From positions 1,054,001 to 1,118,000 of the forward strand of contig JALECJ010000007.1 of NCBI GenBank assembly GCA_023515745.1: a stretch of 64,000 nt of DNA, written 5' to 3'. The notes under the pieces are model-generated. The model did no database searches. It was not told the origin of the DNA and was given only the letters and a program-made list of their open reading frames with translations. Shown one piece after another: positions 22,331-35,194 of this stretch (its first letter is position 1; the number at the start of each line of letters is the position of its first letter). The translations under genes and the position numbers were made by a program. Source of the DNA: Amoeboaphelidium protococcarum (Eukaryota; Aphelidiomycota; Aphelidea).

Positions 22331-24059
22331 ATGACTGTTCTTACATTGCCAATGAGTGGACAGAGAACCACTGGACAAGACATTAGACAGCAGAATGTTA
22401 ACGCGGTCATGGCTGTTGCCAACATTCTAAAGAGCAGTCTCGGCCCGGTTGGATTGGACAAGATGTTGGTTGATGACATTGGTGTAAGCTATTTACCATT
22501 ATATTTATATACTAATCTTTCATAATATTGACGTTCTATTATGTAATGCAAGTGTGTAGGATGTCACTATAAGTAATGATGGCGCGACAATTCTGTCTCT
22601 GCTCGAGGTTGAACATCCGGCAGCAAAGGTTCTCGTCGAATTGGCTCAGTAACAAGACAAGGAAGTTGGTGATGGAACTACAAGTGTCGTCATCTTGGCT
22701 GCAGAGTTACTGCGACGTGCTAATGAACTGGTGCGCAACAAGATCCACCCCACCACCATCATTACTGGTTACCGTCTGGCAGTGAAAGAGGCGTGTCGAT
22801 TCATTGCTGAGCATATGGCTGTCAAGGTGGAGAAGTTGGGCAAGGATTGCCTGATGAATGCTGCCAAGACGAGTATGTCCAGCAAGATTATCAACACCGA
22901 GGCTGAGTTCTTTGCCAAAATGGCCGTGGATGCTATGCTGGCCGTGAAGACTGTCTCGGCGCGTAATGAAGTCAAGTATCCGGTGAAGAGTGTAAATGTG
23001 CTCAAGGCACACGGTCAATCGGCTAAGGAGAGTCAGTTGGTAAATGGCTATGCATTGAACTGCACCGTTGCCTCTCAGGCTATGAAGACTAAGATTACTG
23101 GTGCCAAGATTGCGTGTCTGGATATCAATTTGATGAAGGCCAGAATGCATATGGGTGTACACATTGTTGTTGATGATCCTGACAAGTTGGAGGATATCAG
23201 AAAGAAGGAGGCTGATATCACTCTGGAGAGGATTAAGAAGATTCTGGCAAGTGGCGCTAATGTAGTGCTCACCACCAAGGGTATTGATGATATGTGCTTG
23301 AAGACTTTTGTTGAGGCTGGTGCTATGGCAGTACGTCGCGTGGACAAGGAGGATATGAAGAGAATTGCCAAGGCTACTGGTGCCACTATGGTATCCACAC
23401 TGGCTAATTTGGAGGGTGAGGAGACGTTCGAGGCTGCGTACTTGGGCAGCGCTGATGAGGTTGTGCAGGAGAGGATATCCGATGATGAGTGTATTCTGAT
23501 CAAGGGAACCAAGGCTCACACTTCTGCCAGCATCATCTTGCGTGGACCTAATGACTTTGCGCTGGAGGAGATGGAGCGTAGTCTGCACGATGTCCTGTGT
23601 GTGATCAAGAGAACTCTTGAATCCAATGCTGTGGTACCTGGTGGTGGAGCTTGTGAAGCTGCAGTGTCCATCTTTTTGGAGAATTTCGCCACCACTCTGG
23701 CAAGTCGTGAACAGTTGGCCATTGCAGAATATGCAAATGCTATGCTGGTCATTCCAAAGACGCTGGCTAACAATGCTGCCAAGGATTCCACCGATCTGGT
23801 TGCAAAACTTCGTGCCTACCATCACATCTCCCAGACTGCAATCAGTAGTGATGATGGAAAGCGCGATCTCAAGTGGTATGGTCTGGATTTGATGAAAGGA
23901 GAGTTAAGACAGAATCTATAGGCTGGTGTGCTTGAGCCAGCTATGAGTAAAATCAAATCTTTGAAGGCTGCCACTGAGGCTGCCATCTCCATCCTTCGCA
24001 TTGACGACATGATAAAGATTGATCCTCCACCACCTCAGGAAGATCCTCATGCTCATTGA
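22331..24059 (+). CDS. TCP1: Chaperonin TCP-1 alpha (CCT1)
   Basis: Subunit of the cytosolic TRiC/CCT chaperonin that folds actin, tubulin and WD40 proteins with ATP. Exons 22331..22483 and 22560..24059, with a 76 nt intron (GTAAGC...GTGTAG) inside the phosphate-binding region; 550 residues. Signatures: [25 protein letters not shown], the ATP-site [35 protein letters not shown] typical of the alpha subunit, [17 protein letters not shown] and MIKIDPPPP near the end. The start at Met22331 gives the usual short N-terminus; an upstream in-frame TTG was ignored. TAG/TAA appear as Gln in ELAQQQDK and RQNLQAG. Codon use is biased, as expected of a well-expressed gene. Confidence 0.97.
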
Positions 24060-24211
24060 GAATTTTATTAAGGTGATCTGTATTTGAAAAAAAAATATAG
24101 TCATGTAAGAGTTTGCAAAAGTTTATCTATTTCTATATCTACAATCTATCATTCATACAAAAAGGTGTTACAATATCTTATATCCAAACAGGGGGTAGTC
24201 CAGTTTTGTAA

Positions 24212-26275
24212 TCATATATTCTCCTATCTGATGTTGAATGTCTTCAGCATCATCTCTTGTCCACTGCCAGAATCAATAATATCATTCTTCTACTTGTTCC
24301 CATTAGAAAAATTCTCATCTACAACCTACTGATAATCGGCTGCTTGTTTACGTGTTCTATTGCATTTACCACAATACATCAAACCCAGATATCCACCACA
24401 AATAAGTCCTAGTGCTAACACAACATATAGCGACACTGCTAGGAAGGTAAGCTATCCAGCGAGAGGAACTCTTGGATGCGCCGTATGCGTACAATTCGCA
24501 CACAGCTGACCGTAAAATGTGAATTAATATCCCTCGAGTGTACCCGTCATATCAGCGTTCACCATGTCTTCAACGACCAGAGTCCATACACCCTCCACAG
24601 GCTCACCCCAATGCTTTACAGTGGTGAAGGTCCAATTTCTAAAACCATCTGTTGAATAATCAGAATAGCGTCTCTTTCCCAATAAAGACTCCACGTTATT
24701 AGGTGATCGTAGTTTAAACGATAAATCGCCTCTCTTCTAGTGCTCAACGTGAACCGTAACTGTGACATGCTCGATCAGGCCAAACTGGCTTGATTTAGCC
24801 TACTGAGGAGTAACTTCATGCGATACCTCAAGTCCTTGGTTTGCATAAGGAATTTGCTATTTAATAACGTGATAATGTGATTAAACTGATACCTAAGGAG
24901 ATACGAGAGTCCAGTTACGAGCATTTTCTACAATCCGATACGCGTCCAACTTGCCATATCCATACAAATTAGAGTACATTCGCCCGGAGTATGTTAAAGA
25001 CCACGACTGGTCATCCTGAGACACTATTACTGATGATCGCACTGTGAGATGCTGGATATCACGCCAAGTCAAATCAGGACGGATCGATAATGCAAGTGCA
25101 ATCATTCCAGCAACAAGAGGTCCCGCAGCACTAGTACCAGTATGCTTATCAGTGCACATATATGGGCGAATATCTGTGGTACAGATTGCACTCTGCTAGT
25201 TTCCACTGTAGCTACTTGTCAACAGGGCAGAACAAGACTCAGAGTATTATTAATGCTAGTTCTTGCGGTCAATAGCCCCAACAGATACGGTATATATACT
25301 GTTCACATAGCCATCATAATTGCAATCATCATCCATCCGGCCTCCGTTGCCACTAGCAAAGACAAATATTGAGCCGAGACCATTTCTCCCAGTTGTTATA
25401 CCATTTTATAGAGCTGATTGTACAAGTGCATTTGGACCATCTACATGCTACCCATCATCAAGTGGACCCCAACTACAGGAATAAATGTCATTAATTTGAG
25501 ACGCGAAATTAACAGCCAGAGCTTCATCCGTGTCTGTGGTGACTTTAGACAGCAGTCGAACGCCCGAGATTTTCGCATCAAAAGCCACTCCAACACCACA
25601 TTGACTATTTCGAGCTGCTGCCACTTCGCCAGCACATCTAGTACCATGCGTATCATCTTGGAGACGGGGCATCGGTAAATCCACTCTATCGTTAAAGTCA
25701 TACGATCCCTCTTTGCAGAAATTAGGCGCGATATCGTCATGAAGATAGTCTACTCCATCATCTATGATTGCCACCGTGACATTCTATCCAGTGACTCCGC
25801 TTATCCAGACATCAGTCACATTGATATCGTTATACAATTGCTATCTGTTGATCAAATGCCACTACCGCTCAAAGTCCGGATCGCTTATATTCAGTCTCTC
25901 CTGCACATACGTCAGCATTGTTTCATCGGCGGGCGGCTGAGGCGCAGATCGTTTAATCAACATCTTCGGCTCTGAAACGATCATGTATCTAAAATGTCTA
26001 CCGATCATCCCGTCCATATCGGTGGTTAGTGACCGTTTATGAGACCACAGGTAATGTCCTTATAGAGATCCAATCTGTCCATTCAGTACTAGTCCATGGT
26101 CTTGCAGCTGTTTCAGTTTTTGAAAGCACGAGTAGCTAGAACTTGATTACTCACACTCCAGTACTGATGCTGCAAAATACCTGGAATCATCATCGCCTTG
26201 ATCAAGAGGTGGATGTTGGGTGATCAGTTTAATCTACGAATTCCCAAGGAGCAAAAAATATATCCAGCTAAGCAT
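24212..26275 (-). CDS. Kexin-like proprotein convertase, copy 1
   Basis: 687 residues, single exon. Signal sequence [12 protein letters not shown], a prodomain ending at a dibasic site (KMLIKR), then an S8B subtilisin domain. The catalytic triad is Asp in [10 protein letters not shown], His in [11 protein letters not shown] and Ser in HTGTSAAGP, with the oxyanion Asn in FASGNGG. The P domain follows ([29 protein letters not shown]). Then come a membrane span ([22 protein letters not shown]) and a cytosolic tail of about 45 residues. This is the Kex2/furin layout: a Golgi endoprotease cutting after Lys-Arg. About a dozen Gln are written TAA or TAG. A paralogue lies immediately upstream in the same orientation. 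Confidence 0.93.
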
Positions 26276-26508
26276 CTATTATATTAAAAATATATCTAAT
26301 TTCAATCTGTAATAATAAGTTGTATATACAGGAATGGAATCAAATACGTTTGTATTGCATCAAACAATCATTTCAATCGGATCTGAAACATCATGACAAG
26401 AAAGCTTAAATCTACTTGAAATCGAAGCTAAAATGGATAATAAGATGCCACTAGAAAGAAAATCTCTATGCCTATTTAAATATAAGAGTAATGTATTGTA
26501 CATATCAT

Positions 26509-28869
26509 TCATTCGCTATCGCCGCTATCACTGTCACTGTCTATGGAGTATAATGCAGCAGCACTGAACTGATTCTGAAGCAGTTAATCCTGTTCTTAAT
26601 TATTACTCTTTTGTGGTGACTACGCATCATCCTACTATAAGGACTCTTACGCGGCCGCCAATTAAGATTTCTAGCCTTGAATTTAATCGTAAAGGAAATT
26701 ACCAGACCCGAAGCTGCCATCATCCATATCTTCATCCACGTCACTGAGGACGAATGTGTTCTGAAGCGTGTCCATGTCCAGATATTCATAGCTATTCACA
26801 TCCCGCTACTTGCCTAAAAACTGCCAGTTCCTCTTTTTTCCAATTACAGCAACTATATAGATTAAGGCGGGAATAGTTAGCAGAAGTGTGACTGCAATAA
26901 ACAACGCGATACCTTAATTAGACTTATGCCATGATTAATCAGGAGTATCAGTCAGTGGTGCACCGGTTTCATCATTTACATTTTATCCCGGTGGTGGAAT
27001 AACTACAGGCGGTGGCTTCCTTTAACTGTCAGTAGAATTTATCAAAGATTCACCATAAATAGCCAAAGACCAATAGTTCAAAGAGCCAGTTTTATCCTCA
27101 TTGTATATGTCAACAATGTTGAGCGTCCAAGTACCAACTGCATCTTCTTCCCAGTGCTTCACCGACATAAAAGTCCAATTTTTGAAACCATCAACACTCT
27201 CATCAGCCTCTCGATGAGGACCAATATAGGAGACGACATTGTTGGGAGATATAAGAAAAAAATCCAGATCACCTCTGCATTCATGACTGACATCAACAGT
27301 CACCGTGACGTGCTCAACACGCTTCAGCTACGCGACTTTAACCTGATCAGCAGTGACTTTTAGAGTAAAATTCTTACCATCTTCATCGAAAGGAATTGGG
27401 GAGGGATTATACGGAGCTTCAATGGTGACATTAGTCTACTGATTCACCTTCTGCCAAGATCGTGCAACTTCAACCAACTTGAACGCGTCAATACTTCCGT
27501 ATCCAAACTTATGGGAATACCATCGTCCGGCAAAAGTCTAACTCCAGTCAATATCTTCCATTGAGATTGGACGCGCACTGAGCATGGTAAGGTATTGCAT
27601 ATCTCGCCAGCTGAGATCAGGCCTTACTGATAGAGCCAACGATAGAATACCAACAGCTAGCGGACAGGCAGCAGAGGTACCACCAAATCGATTAGTACAT
27701 TAACCATGAAATTCAGTTGTTTGAATATAACTTTACTTACCACTACTGTATGTGGAAGCCATATTAGCAGAACACTCTTCAGAATATTGTGGATGCTGAT
27801 TATAACGGTCAATTGCACTGATAGAAATGGTATAAATACTATTGGTGTAGCCATCATAATTGCAATTGTCATCATAGAAACCACCATTTCCAGTGGCGAA
27901 TACAAAAATTGATCCTAAGCCACCACGACCGTTATATATTCCATTTAGCATTGCATTATATACAATCTCATTAGGTCCTTCTACGTGCGTCGCATCATCC
28001 TCTGGGCCCCAACTACATGAATAAATCTAATTCTCCTGGAATCCATAATTCAAAGCAAGTGCTTCATCCACATCTGTAATGCTTCCTCCAAGAATTCTAA
28101 TGCCAGCGACTTTTGCTTCATATGCAACGCCAACACCACACACTTCATTTTTTACCGCTGCAATTGCACCAGCGCATCGCGTACCATGATAATCATCAGA
28201 TAGTCGAGGCTTGGGATACTTGGTCTTTTCATTGAAATCATAGGATCCATTCAAATAGAAATTATCAGCGATATCGAGATGATCATACTGTACACCATCA
28301 TCAATAATAGCGGCAATAACATTCTTGCCTGTGACACCTTGTTCCCACACCCCAGTTACATTTATATCATTTCCGGGCTGCTCTCTGTTTAATAAATGCC
28401 ACTAATTTTTAAATAAAGGATCACTGATGCCAAGTTTATTTACAATACGCTACTACTAATCGAAATTCACGTACATTCTTTTACTCTTCTTTTGCCGTTA
28501 TTGCTATACAGAGACACTTCTTATGAGAGGATGTTAATCTAATCGTTGAACGTGATGATCAATATTCTCCGACTTATCGTATCGCACTAGATAATGTCCA
28601 TATAGATTTCCAATCTGTCCCATAATTTCAAACTATAATTACCGTTAAATCTCATATAGCGATTGATGGAGCATTTACGCGTTTGCGGCAGCATGTAATA
28701 CTTAATTCGGATATTAAGATTAAGTTTGAGGAGATATAGAATGTAAAATCACAGCCACGTAGTGATGATCATCGACATACTTCGGATGATGATCAATTTA
28801 AGGAATTGCCCAGACAGCGGAGAAATGCACCAAAATTACAATCAAAATTTATTTTATACTTATGAGCAT
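26509..28869 (-). CDS. Kexin-like proprotein convertase, copy 2
   Basis: 786 residues, single exon. Signal peptide MLISIKQILIVILVHFSAVWA, a prodomain with KKSKR as the likely cleavage site, then an S8B catalytic domain. Asp is in IIDDGVQYDH, His in DYHGTRCAG, Asn in FATGNGG and Ser in GGTSAACPLA. The P domain follows (ADESVDGFKNWTFMSVKHWEEDAVGTWTLNIVDIY), then a Pro-rich linker, a span (IALFIAVTLLLTIPALIYIVAVI) and a cytosolic tail of about 120 residues with Gln and acidic Ser-Asp runs ending SDSDSDSGDSE. It differs from copy 1 in tail length and prodomain. Acidic-Ser tails in convertases commonly direct Golgi recycling. Confidence 0.93.
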
Positions 28870-29059
28870 TCCAAATAATCTGTGTATAGATATTCCTGAT
28901 TCTAATACGAGAAATGGAGAATGTGACCGCGTGATAAAACTAAAACCGGCGAGACTAAAGCGATCGATTCGTTATAAAAACGCGATATCAATTTATTCAA
29001 TGATCCAATCACGATTGAGGAAAGTAGACATTCGGATCAACTATTTCAATTACACTTCA

Positions 29060-32000
29060 TCATTCATCGGCTTCCTATTAGACACCCAAAACTTCGCAAT
29101 CCCAATTATTCAGCTTTCCTAGTTTCTTGAGCGCTTTAATAAGTTTCTTTCTCAGCTTTGACATTTCATCGTCAGTCAAGAGGACAGATTTTTAGTGGAC
29201 AATTTTGGCACACTGTTTGAACATGATCTCTGACATTGATGCAAACATGAATATGAACTGACAGCTAAACTCTTCATTCTCAAGCACCAGGAGCTAATTG
29301 ATTACATTTTTGCAAAAGTATGACAGTTCAGCCTCCTTCTACTAGTGGATGTTGGACAAAGACTTCTCGACGTGAATGATGAAGCGGTTAAGTTGCGTGC
29401 GATCAGAATCTTCATCTTACATACTTTCCAGTCGCTCTCCAATAAACGGCAATAAGTGTTCAAGCAAAAGTATTATATACTCCAGAATAGCCTCAGCATC
29501 ACCAGCATAACCTTCAATAGCAAACACATTGGCAGTATAGACAGACTCTGAAAGATACTGGGGGATAGTTTTATCCAGAAACTCGATAGACACCTCATTT
29601 TTCAATAGAGTATTCAGTATATCCAGTGGAATGGCGAAACTTTCTGACTAAACTTCATGCAATTACACAAATGTTATAAAAGCTTGCAGACTTTTTAACA
29701 ACATAGTGAAAAGATTGTTCCCATCTTCAAGTGAGCGTTTCTTCCCGCGATCATCATTTTCTTCATCTTCATCCTCACTATCAATAGTGGATGAAAACAT
29801 TGTCAGAGGCATGGAGGAATATATTTGCTATAGTCCAATTAAGAATTGCTTTTGATCATCTAGAGATTTGCAGCCATGTAAGTTTAATAGGCAATAAATG
29901 TCAAACAGATAAAAGTAGAAGCGAGACTCAGTATTGCCTCCTCCAATTGACGTATCAGTCAGCCCTTCAGTTAAGTTTTGCAGTCCTTGGCGCAGATAGT
30001 TGTTCAAAAGTTCTAATTTCTCCGGCTAGAGCAAGATTATACCCCTCTTCACATCATCACTCAGAATCTTTTCCAAAATGTACAGCGAAAGAAAATGCTG
30101 TTTAGTAATCTTGATTCTCTACGGCCTCTTCCCAGTCTTCTAGCGTCCGAAAATTAAATTTTCAACCCAATCTAATGCAGCTTCAACAATAGTATCCCCA
30201 ATACCCCAGTTACAAAAACAGTCAATCACAACATCATGCAGAGGCGAAATCTCGTCATACTCAATCAGCATTGACTAGCATGTCTCACCCAAATCTGAGA
30301 TGTTTCCTGACAGCGCATGTTTAGCTATACCAAAAATGGCATACAAGCAATCAGGATGTTCATCCGCCACACTCAATAAATTAGCAATCGGCAATCTATC
30401 AAAAAGACTAATCAAATCTTCTTTGAGAGCAGAGTTAGCATCAAGACTGATAATCGGTACAATGGAGTCCAGAAGCAATGCAAGAATCTCAAAAAATCCC
30501 ACAATATTGCAGGCGATGGTATTAAGAACTTCAACATTATCCTAATTTTTGAATTTCTTCTTACTCTTCTCATCTTGACACTAGGAGTAGTAGATACTTT
30601 CATAGATAGACTTGGAAAAGCTTACCAAATTTTCGACTGGTACAAAGTTGCAGAGTTCAATATAAAACTTTCGAGCAGCTGCAGCATTCTTGTCAAGCAA
30701 TATTGCAGCACGACTGATCAGAACAGAATTGTCCTTTTTCAATGGAAAGAATGAGTTGATCAGCAGTCCAATTATTCTCTTGTCAACAGATGGCTGCGTA
30801 TCGTGCTGTAAACGATAGAGTAAATGAGGCAACTCAACAACATCCCAAAACTTGATGTCTAGAGAACTTTTTACAATATGCAACAGATCCAAAAGCGCCA
30901 AACGATTCTTAAGATTACCATCATGTAGGAGACGACCGAGAGCCTTGAGGTATCTCTTCATGGACGCATGACAAAGAGGACAGTTTCTGAGCAGAAAAGA
31001 AAATCCAGTGATAACGCTTAGTCTCGTCTCGGCAGATGCAGAGTCAAATGCTAGCTCTGTAGACATCACAGTCAGACAGTCTGACAACACCTCGGTGGGA
31101 ATCATTTCCCAATAAACAGCAAATATTCTACATAATCCTTGAATAGCTGATGCGCGAACTTGAACATTAGAGTCTTTCAAAAGCATACGAAGAATATCAA
31201 ACTGTCGTTACAGAAGAGCGTCGAAATCCTCAGGAGTGGATTCGGGATCACGTAAAGGGAATACATCAACCAGAGTGCAAACAGCATTTTTACGAACTTT
31301 GCCGTTAGCAACATTCAGAGCACGCCATAGAATTGGAGAATATAAGCGGTACAACATATCATCGACTGCAGTAACGCGTTTATGGTTGTAAAATATGGCA
31401 AAGAACAGCCTCATCTTACCAAAACTGCCCCATTCCATATGTAGACTAGCATTCATCAACTCTTAAAGGCAATCATTCTCAAACTACGACTTTTATTTTC
31501 CATCAATATGCTTCCACGCCTTGTAAAACACCTCTCCATACGCAGCAAAAGAATTCTTTGACGAGACTGCAAGCTAACCTTTGACAACCTCAAATGCAGA
31601 AAGCGCCATTGAGTGACCAAGACTCAGTATGTAAGCAAGAAACTTTTTACCTTCCGAAACTCTAATGAATTACGGTGAGATAAACGTATACAGAAGCAAG
31701 TCTCTCAAAGACTCAGTATTCTCATCCTCAAAATCAAACAGAGACAAGGCTTCTCTGATGGCATAGATGCGCTTAATATCAGCCTACTTTGCCAGCGGTG
31801 ACACTGTTTTCATCAACAAGTATGAGACAGTCTGAGCGACAACAGTTTCACATTCGTCCAACTGGGCGGTGAAACAAGTTTCGCAACATCGCGAGATTGT
31901 TTCTTGAACGCGGCCGAACGTTTCCTGGTCAATGGACAGCAGCTGATCATGCATCACTCTCAAAATGTCCATTACGTCGCATTTCTTCAGCTGCTCACCC

Positions 32001-32332
32001 TTCTGCTGTAGTTCCATGTAAGCCTCGACTAATCCAACGCTAAAATTGACGAATGATACGGCTAAATCTTGGTCTTCTTACTCTTATTACTCAACATGGG
32101 CATTAGATTCATCTTACTAATGCAAAACTTTTAAAGCATAGTCCAATAATATGGATATTGAGTCTATAATATCTACCAGATTAGATGATGAATACAAAAG
32201 CTGGCATTCCAACACTTGTGTTTTGTACAAGTTGGTGGAGGCCAACAGAGGTAATTCAAACCAATCATTTAATTTCAATATACATTCTTGGTAATTCTCA
32301 GCCTTTATTATGATATCTCCAATGGTTGCCAT
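29060..32332 (-). CDS. NCAPG2: Condensin II subunit G2 (HEAT-repeat)
   Basis: 1090 residues from one uninterrupted exon. Condensin II compacts chromosomes and stays nuclear in interphase. The match to remembered vertebrate NCAPG2 is clear in the centre: LYSPILWRALNVANGKVRKNA, LVDVFPLRDPEST, MLLKDSNVQVRASAIQGLCRI, YWEMIPTEVLSDCL, ELAFDSASAETRLSVITGF and KFWDVVELPHLLYRLQHDT. The start MATIGDIIIKAEN lacks a strong counterpart, but no alternative Met is better. Condensin II has been lost in ascomycete and basidiomycete yeasts, so its presence suggests an early-branching position. Its 3' end lies 190 bp from the kexin copy 2 start. Confidence 0.88.
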
Positions 32333-32521
32333 AATTTGATACCGTCAATATGTTTATTTTATTTTAACAAGAGAGTAGAAAGCTATGACACTTGTAACAA
32401 GAGAGAAAGAGCGACTAAAAGCTCCATGAATTTGAAACGAAACAAAGTTTTGAAACGCGAATCTGCAAGTGGAAAAGAGCATTGATTATAAATTGTTAGC
32501 GCTGAAGCACATCGAACTGAT

Positions 32522-33786
32522 TCATATATCATCGTCAATGACAATCTCGTTAGGATTACTTTACGCAGAATCTGCCACTGGTGAATAACTAATCAATTAC
32601 AAGAATTGCAGCGTTTAAGGATTTGTCGAGTAAGACGATTGAGAATTCAACGGGTCTCTCGCGTACGGTTTCACAGCCAAATCAAGGTGGGATTCTTTCA
32701 GTACTTGGTAAGCAGCAAACACATCAGCTCTCAAATCTTGCTCATTCGGTAGCAAATTATAATCTAGAGACTCGTATTATATAGTCGCCTTCAACACAGC
32801 CAACCAGCAGATGTCATACTTTAACTCGAATTCCGGTGACACATTCTCAACATCAATCACTTCCATGTACTATCGACGCGGTAGACACTTATCAAGCGCC
32901 AGAAATTAGGTTACTGGCTTCGAGCTTTACAATCGCTACTCCGATTCTGATTCCAACTCTGCACGAATTTCCCCGTGAGGATACGACACTTCAAAACGAC
33001 AGTGCATATGAGCAGCGAACCAATATTGAGGTTTGAGACAGCGAAGAATTTCTTAACTAGCCGGGCTACCTAATTCACATGATTCAATCTCTGGCCTAAG
33101 AAAAGACTTGTACTTGTATAGACTTTGTAGTTCTTAATCTGACGCGTGTTTGTAAATTCCCTGAGGCCAATCGTGAGATAGAAATATCATATTATCCTAT
33201 ACTTTGTCCTCTTAATCTTATGACATATGGTATATATCATTGTACAACTTCATTCTTAGAACTTCAATGCGCCGTTGATGATATATGGACCGCTTTGATT
33301 GCTCATTAAACGGAGACCTCTCTGTATATCCTTTGCCGTAGTTGTACTCCTTATAAATCCCAGATAATCCTCCAATACGTAAATTACCACATTGAACCAT
33401 ATTAGTTCTGCCTAAATAGTACATATTCTCGCACACCCAGCCACCGTAAGGCATCTCTGACAAATACAAACTGGACTCATGATTGCCACCAATGAATAGC
33501 ACTGGACACGACAGCTGGCGATTTCCGTTGTAGTATTATTGGAACTATTCCATCTTCTTGAATTTATCAGGACACGCCATGGATTATAAATCTTCCCGAT
33601 TTCTCATGGTTTAGACATCGCCGCATATAAGAACTAGATCAACTTTGCACTGGTTCCTAGTCTCATATCGCGCCACATCATCCATTGCATTCGCTAACTT
33701 CCCATGCAGACAGCCAATGACCGCAATCTACATTACGTTCAATATACACATTAACCAATTTTCTTATTTTATGAACTTACCTTCAT
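32522..33786 (-). CDS. DBR1: Lariat debranching enzyme
   Basis: 2'-5' phosphodiesterase that opens intron lariats. Exons 33781..33786 and 32522..33727 across a 53 nt intron (GTAAGT...TGTAG). The first exon is just ATG AAG, giving MKIAVIGCLHG, the standard DBR1 start. Metallophosphatase motifs follow: VDLVLICGDVQTMRN, LFIGGNHESS, PYGGWVCENMYYLG, GNLRIGGLSGIYK, SHDWP and WFAAHMHC. The C-terminus ends in acidic DDDIVIENP-like sequence, as in other DBR1 proteins. 403 residues. The presence of DBR1 fits the short spliceosomal introns seen throughout the window. Confidence 0.95.
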
Positions 33787-33961
33787 TTTCCAGCTTTGAT
33801 TTTGTATTTAGAATTCCTAATAACGAGAATCTAAACGCGTGTTAGCCACTATTTGCGATCTCTAAAGACTCCTTAATCTATTTTGACATTACTACCTCTT
33901 TTAAATCAAAGACATAAATTTAAGCCCGTAAGAATCAATAGAAACAATTATGATTACAGTG

Positions 33962-34813
33962 ATGACGAGCTTTCTTTAGAAATTGCTTCCGATTAGATTA
34001 TATCATGTCTCGTTTTAGACAGCATTCTGGTTCACGCTGGGGAGTTGCGCGTGGACAGTGAATGGCATATTTGCGTTTCATCAGCCAGTCGAAGAGTCTG
34101 TAGCGCTTACTGTATTGAAATGGACAGGGTTTGCCTTTGGCTTCTGTTTTCTCATAGGTGGTCTCTTTATATATTGGGAAGGATTGAACTAAGGCTCGAG
34201 GGGATAATTTGGGTGGGCGTGTTAACGGCTTTTCAGGTAGCAAAAGAGGCATTCATCCGACGAACAACTTGTAGAAACTATCGATGTTGATCATATTTAA
34301 ATGTCGCGGTAACGATCTCTGTCTGATGCTGAGAAGTCGTCGCGTTCAAAAGAGATATAATGGCGATGGTATGGGTTGAAGCCATTCAATGACTTGGTAT
34401 TCTAAGCTGGTTTAATTTAATTCATTGCAACAACTGTGTTCTTCATTAGTGTATTCAGTGCCTTGTTTCTACCCAGCGACGGTCAATAGGCACCGACTCT
34501 TTACTTCTGGCTCTTCTGGACTCCTCAGGTGGTGGGCGCCGCGTTCCTTATATGGAGTAGTTGGGCAATGATGGTCGATGCGTAGCCTAAATGGTTCATA
34601 CCAAAGCCGTTCAGCTTGATGTGGCACGTTGGTTTTTGGAATGTAATTGGATCAGTGGGATTTTGGCTCTCTGGATTTACAGGGTATTTCTCGTCCAATC
34701 CTCAAGTGTTAATATGGGGTGTATATTTCTCGACGTACTGGGGTTCTTACTCATTCTTATTGGGCTCTATATTACAATGGCATGCCATTCGATACATTCC
34801 AGAGGAGAAATGA
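33962..34813 (+). CDS. Multi-pass membrane protein of a fungal-type family
   Basis: 283 residues, single exon, start MTSFLQKLLPIRLYHV. Hydrophobic segments include WFTLGSCAWTVNGIFAF, TGFAFGFCFLIGGLFIYW, FIATTVFFISVFSALFL, YFWLFWTPQVVGAAFLIW, VGFWNVIGSVGFWLSGFTGY and WGSYSFLLGSILQW. The motif GFWNxIGxxGFxLxGxxGY followed by YWGSYSFLLGSxxQW recalls a conserved fungal integral-membrane family (YrhK-like repeats) of unknown function. A Ser/Arg loop lies between the second and third spans. The role is unknown; a transporter or channel is one possibility. Confidence 0.6.
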
Positions 34814-34877
34814 TCCTAATTCATGTCCTTTTAATGCTGCCAAAAATGAATGAATGAGTAATTAGGCGTTACTTCTA

Positions 34878-35125
34878 ATGGCTTCAGACTTCTAGAGAGT
34901 GCAAGCCTATTTTGTAAGTCACATAGTAGATGTACTGTGTTGTTTCGACAATCTAAATTCTAAAAAGATTTTACTAACTCGGTATCATATTTATTTCTTC
35001 AGCAACAAACATTTTTAGCAGTAGTTTTAAAAGTGGACCACATGACTGTTACCGAAATCGCAGACTTCCTGATTAGTTGGCCTTTCGCTGAGTCAATGTG
35101 TAACAAAGGCTATTTTTACCTCTGA
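34878..35125 (+). CDS. Small spliced protein, 52 residues
   Basis: Exons 34878..34913 and 35003..35125 are separated by an 89 nt intron with ideal signals: donor GTAAGT, a perfect TACTAAC branch site at about 34972, and acceptor TTTCTTCAG. The product MASDFQRVQAYF joins to QQTFLAVVLKVDHMTV and ends at TGA 35123..35125. It has one moderately hydrophobic helix and no Lys/Arg-rich targeting signal. I do not recognise it. The quality of the splice signals is the main reason to believe it. It could be a small subunit of a larger complex, or a 5' exon of the downstream lipase read through an unseen splice. Confidence 0.5.
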
Positions 35126-35194
35126 TACCTTCTTACACATTGATCATCAGACAGTCACGCGTCTTCATCCAAGTTATTACAAGAGTTCAATATC

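Noticed and set aside
22707-23825. Long minus-strand ORF (372 codons) opposite CCT1
   Set aside because: Exact antisense shadow of a strongly conserved gene; its translation has no family features and reflects the rarity of stop codons on the reverse strand.
28862-29160. Plus-strand ORF at the kexin/NCAPG2 junction
   Set aside because: Overlaps the antisense of both neighbours and shows no domain or coding bias.
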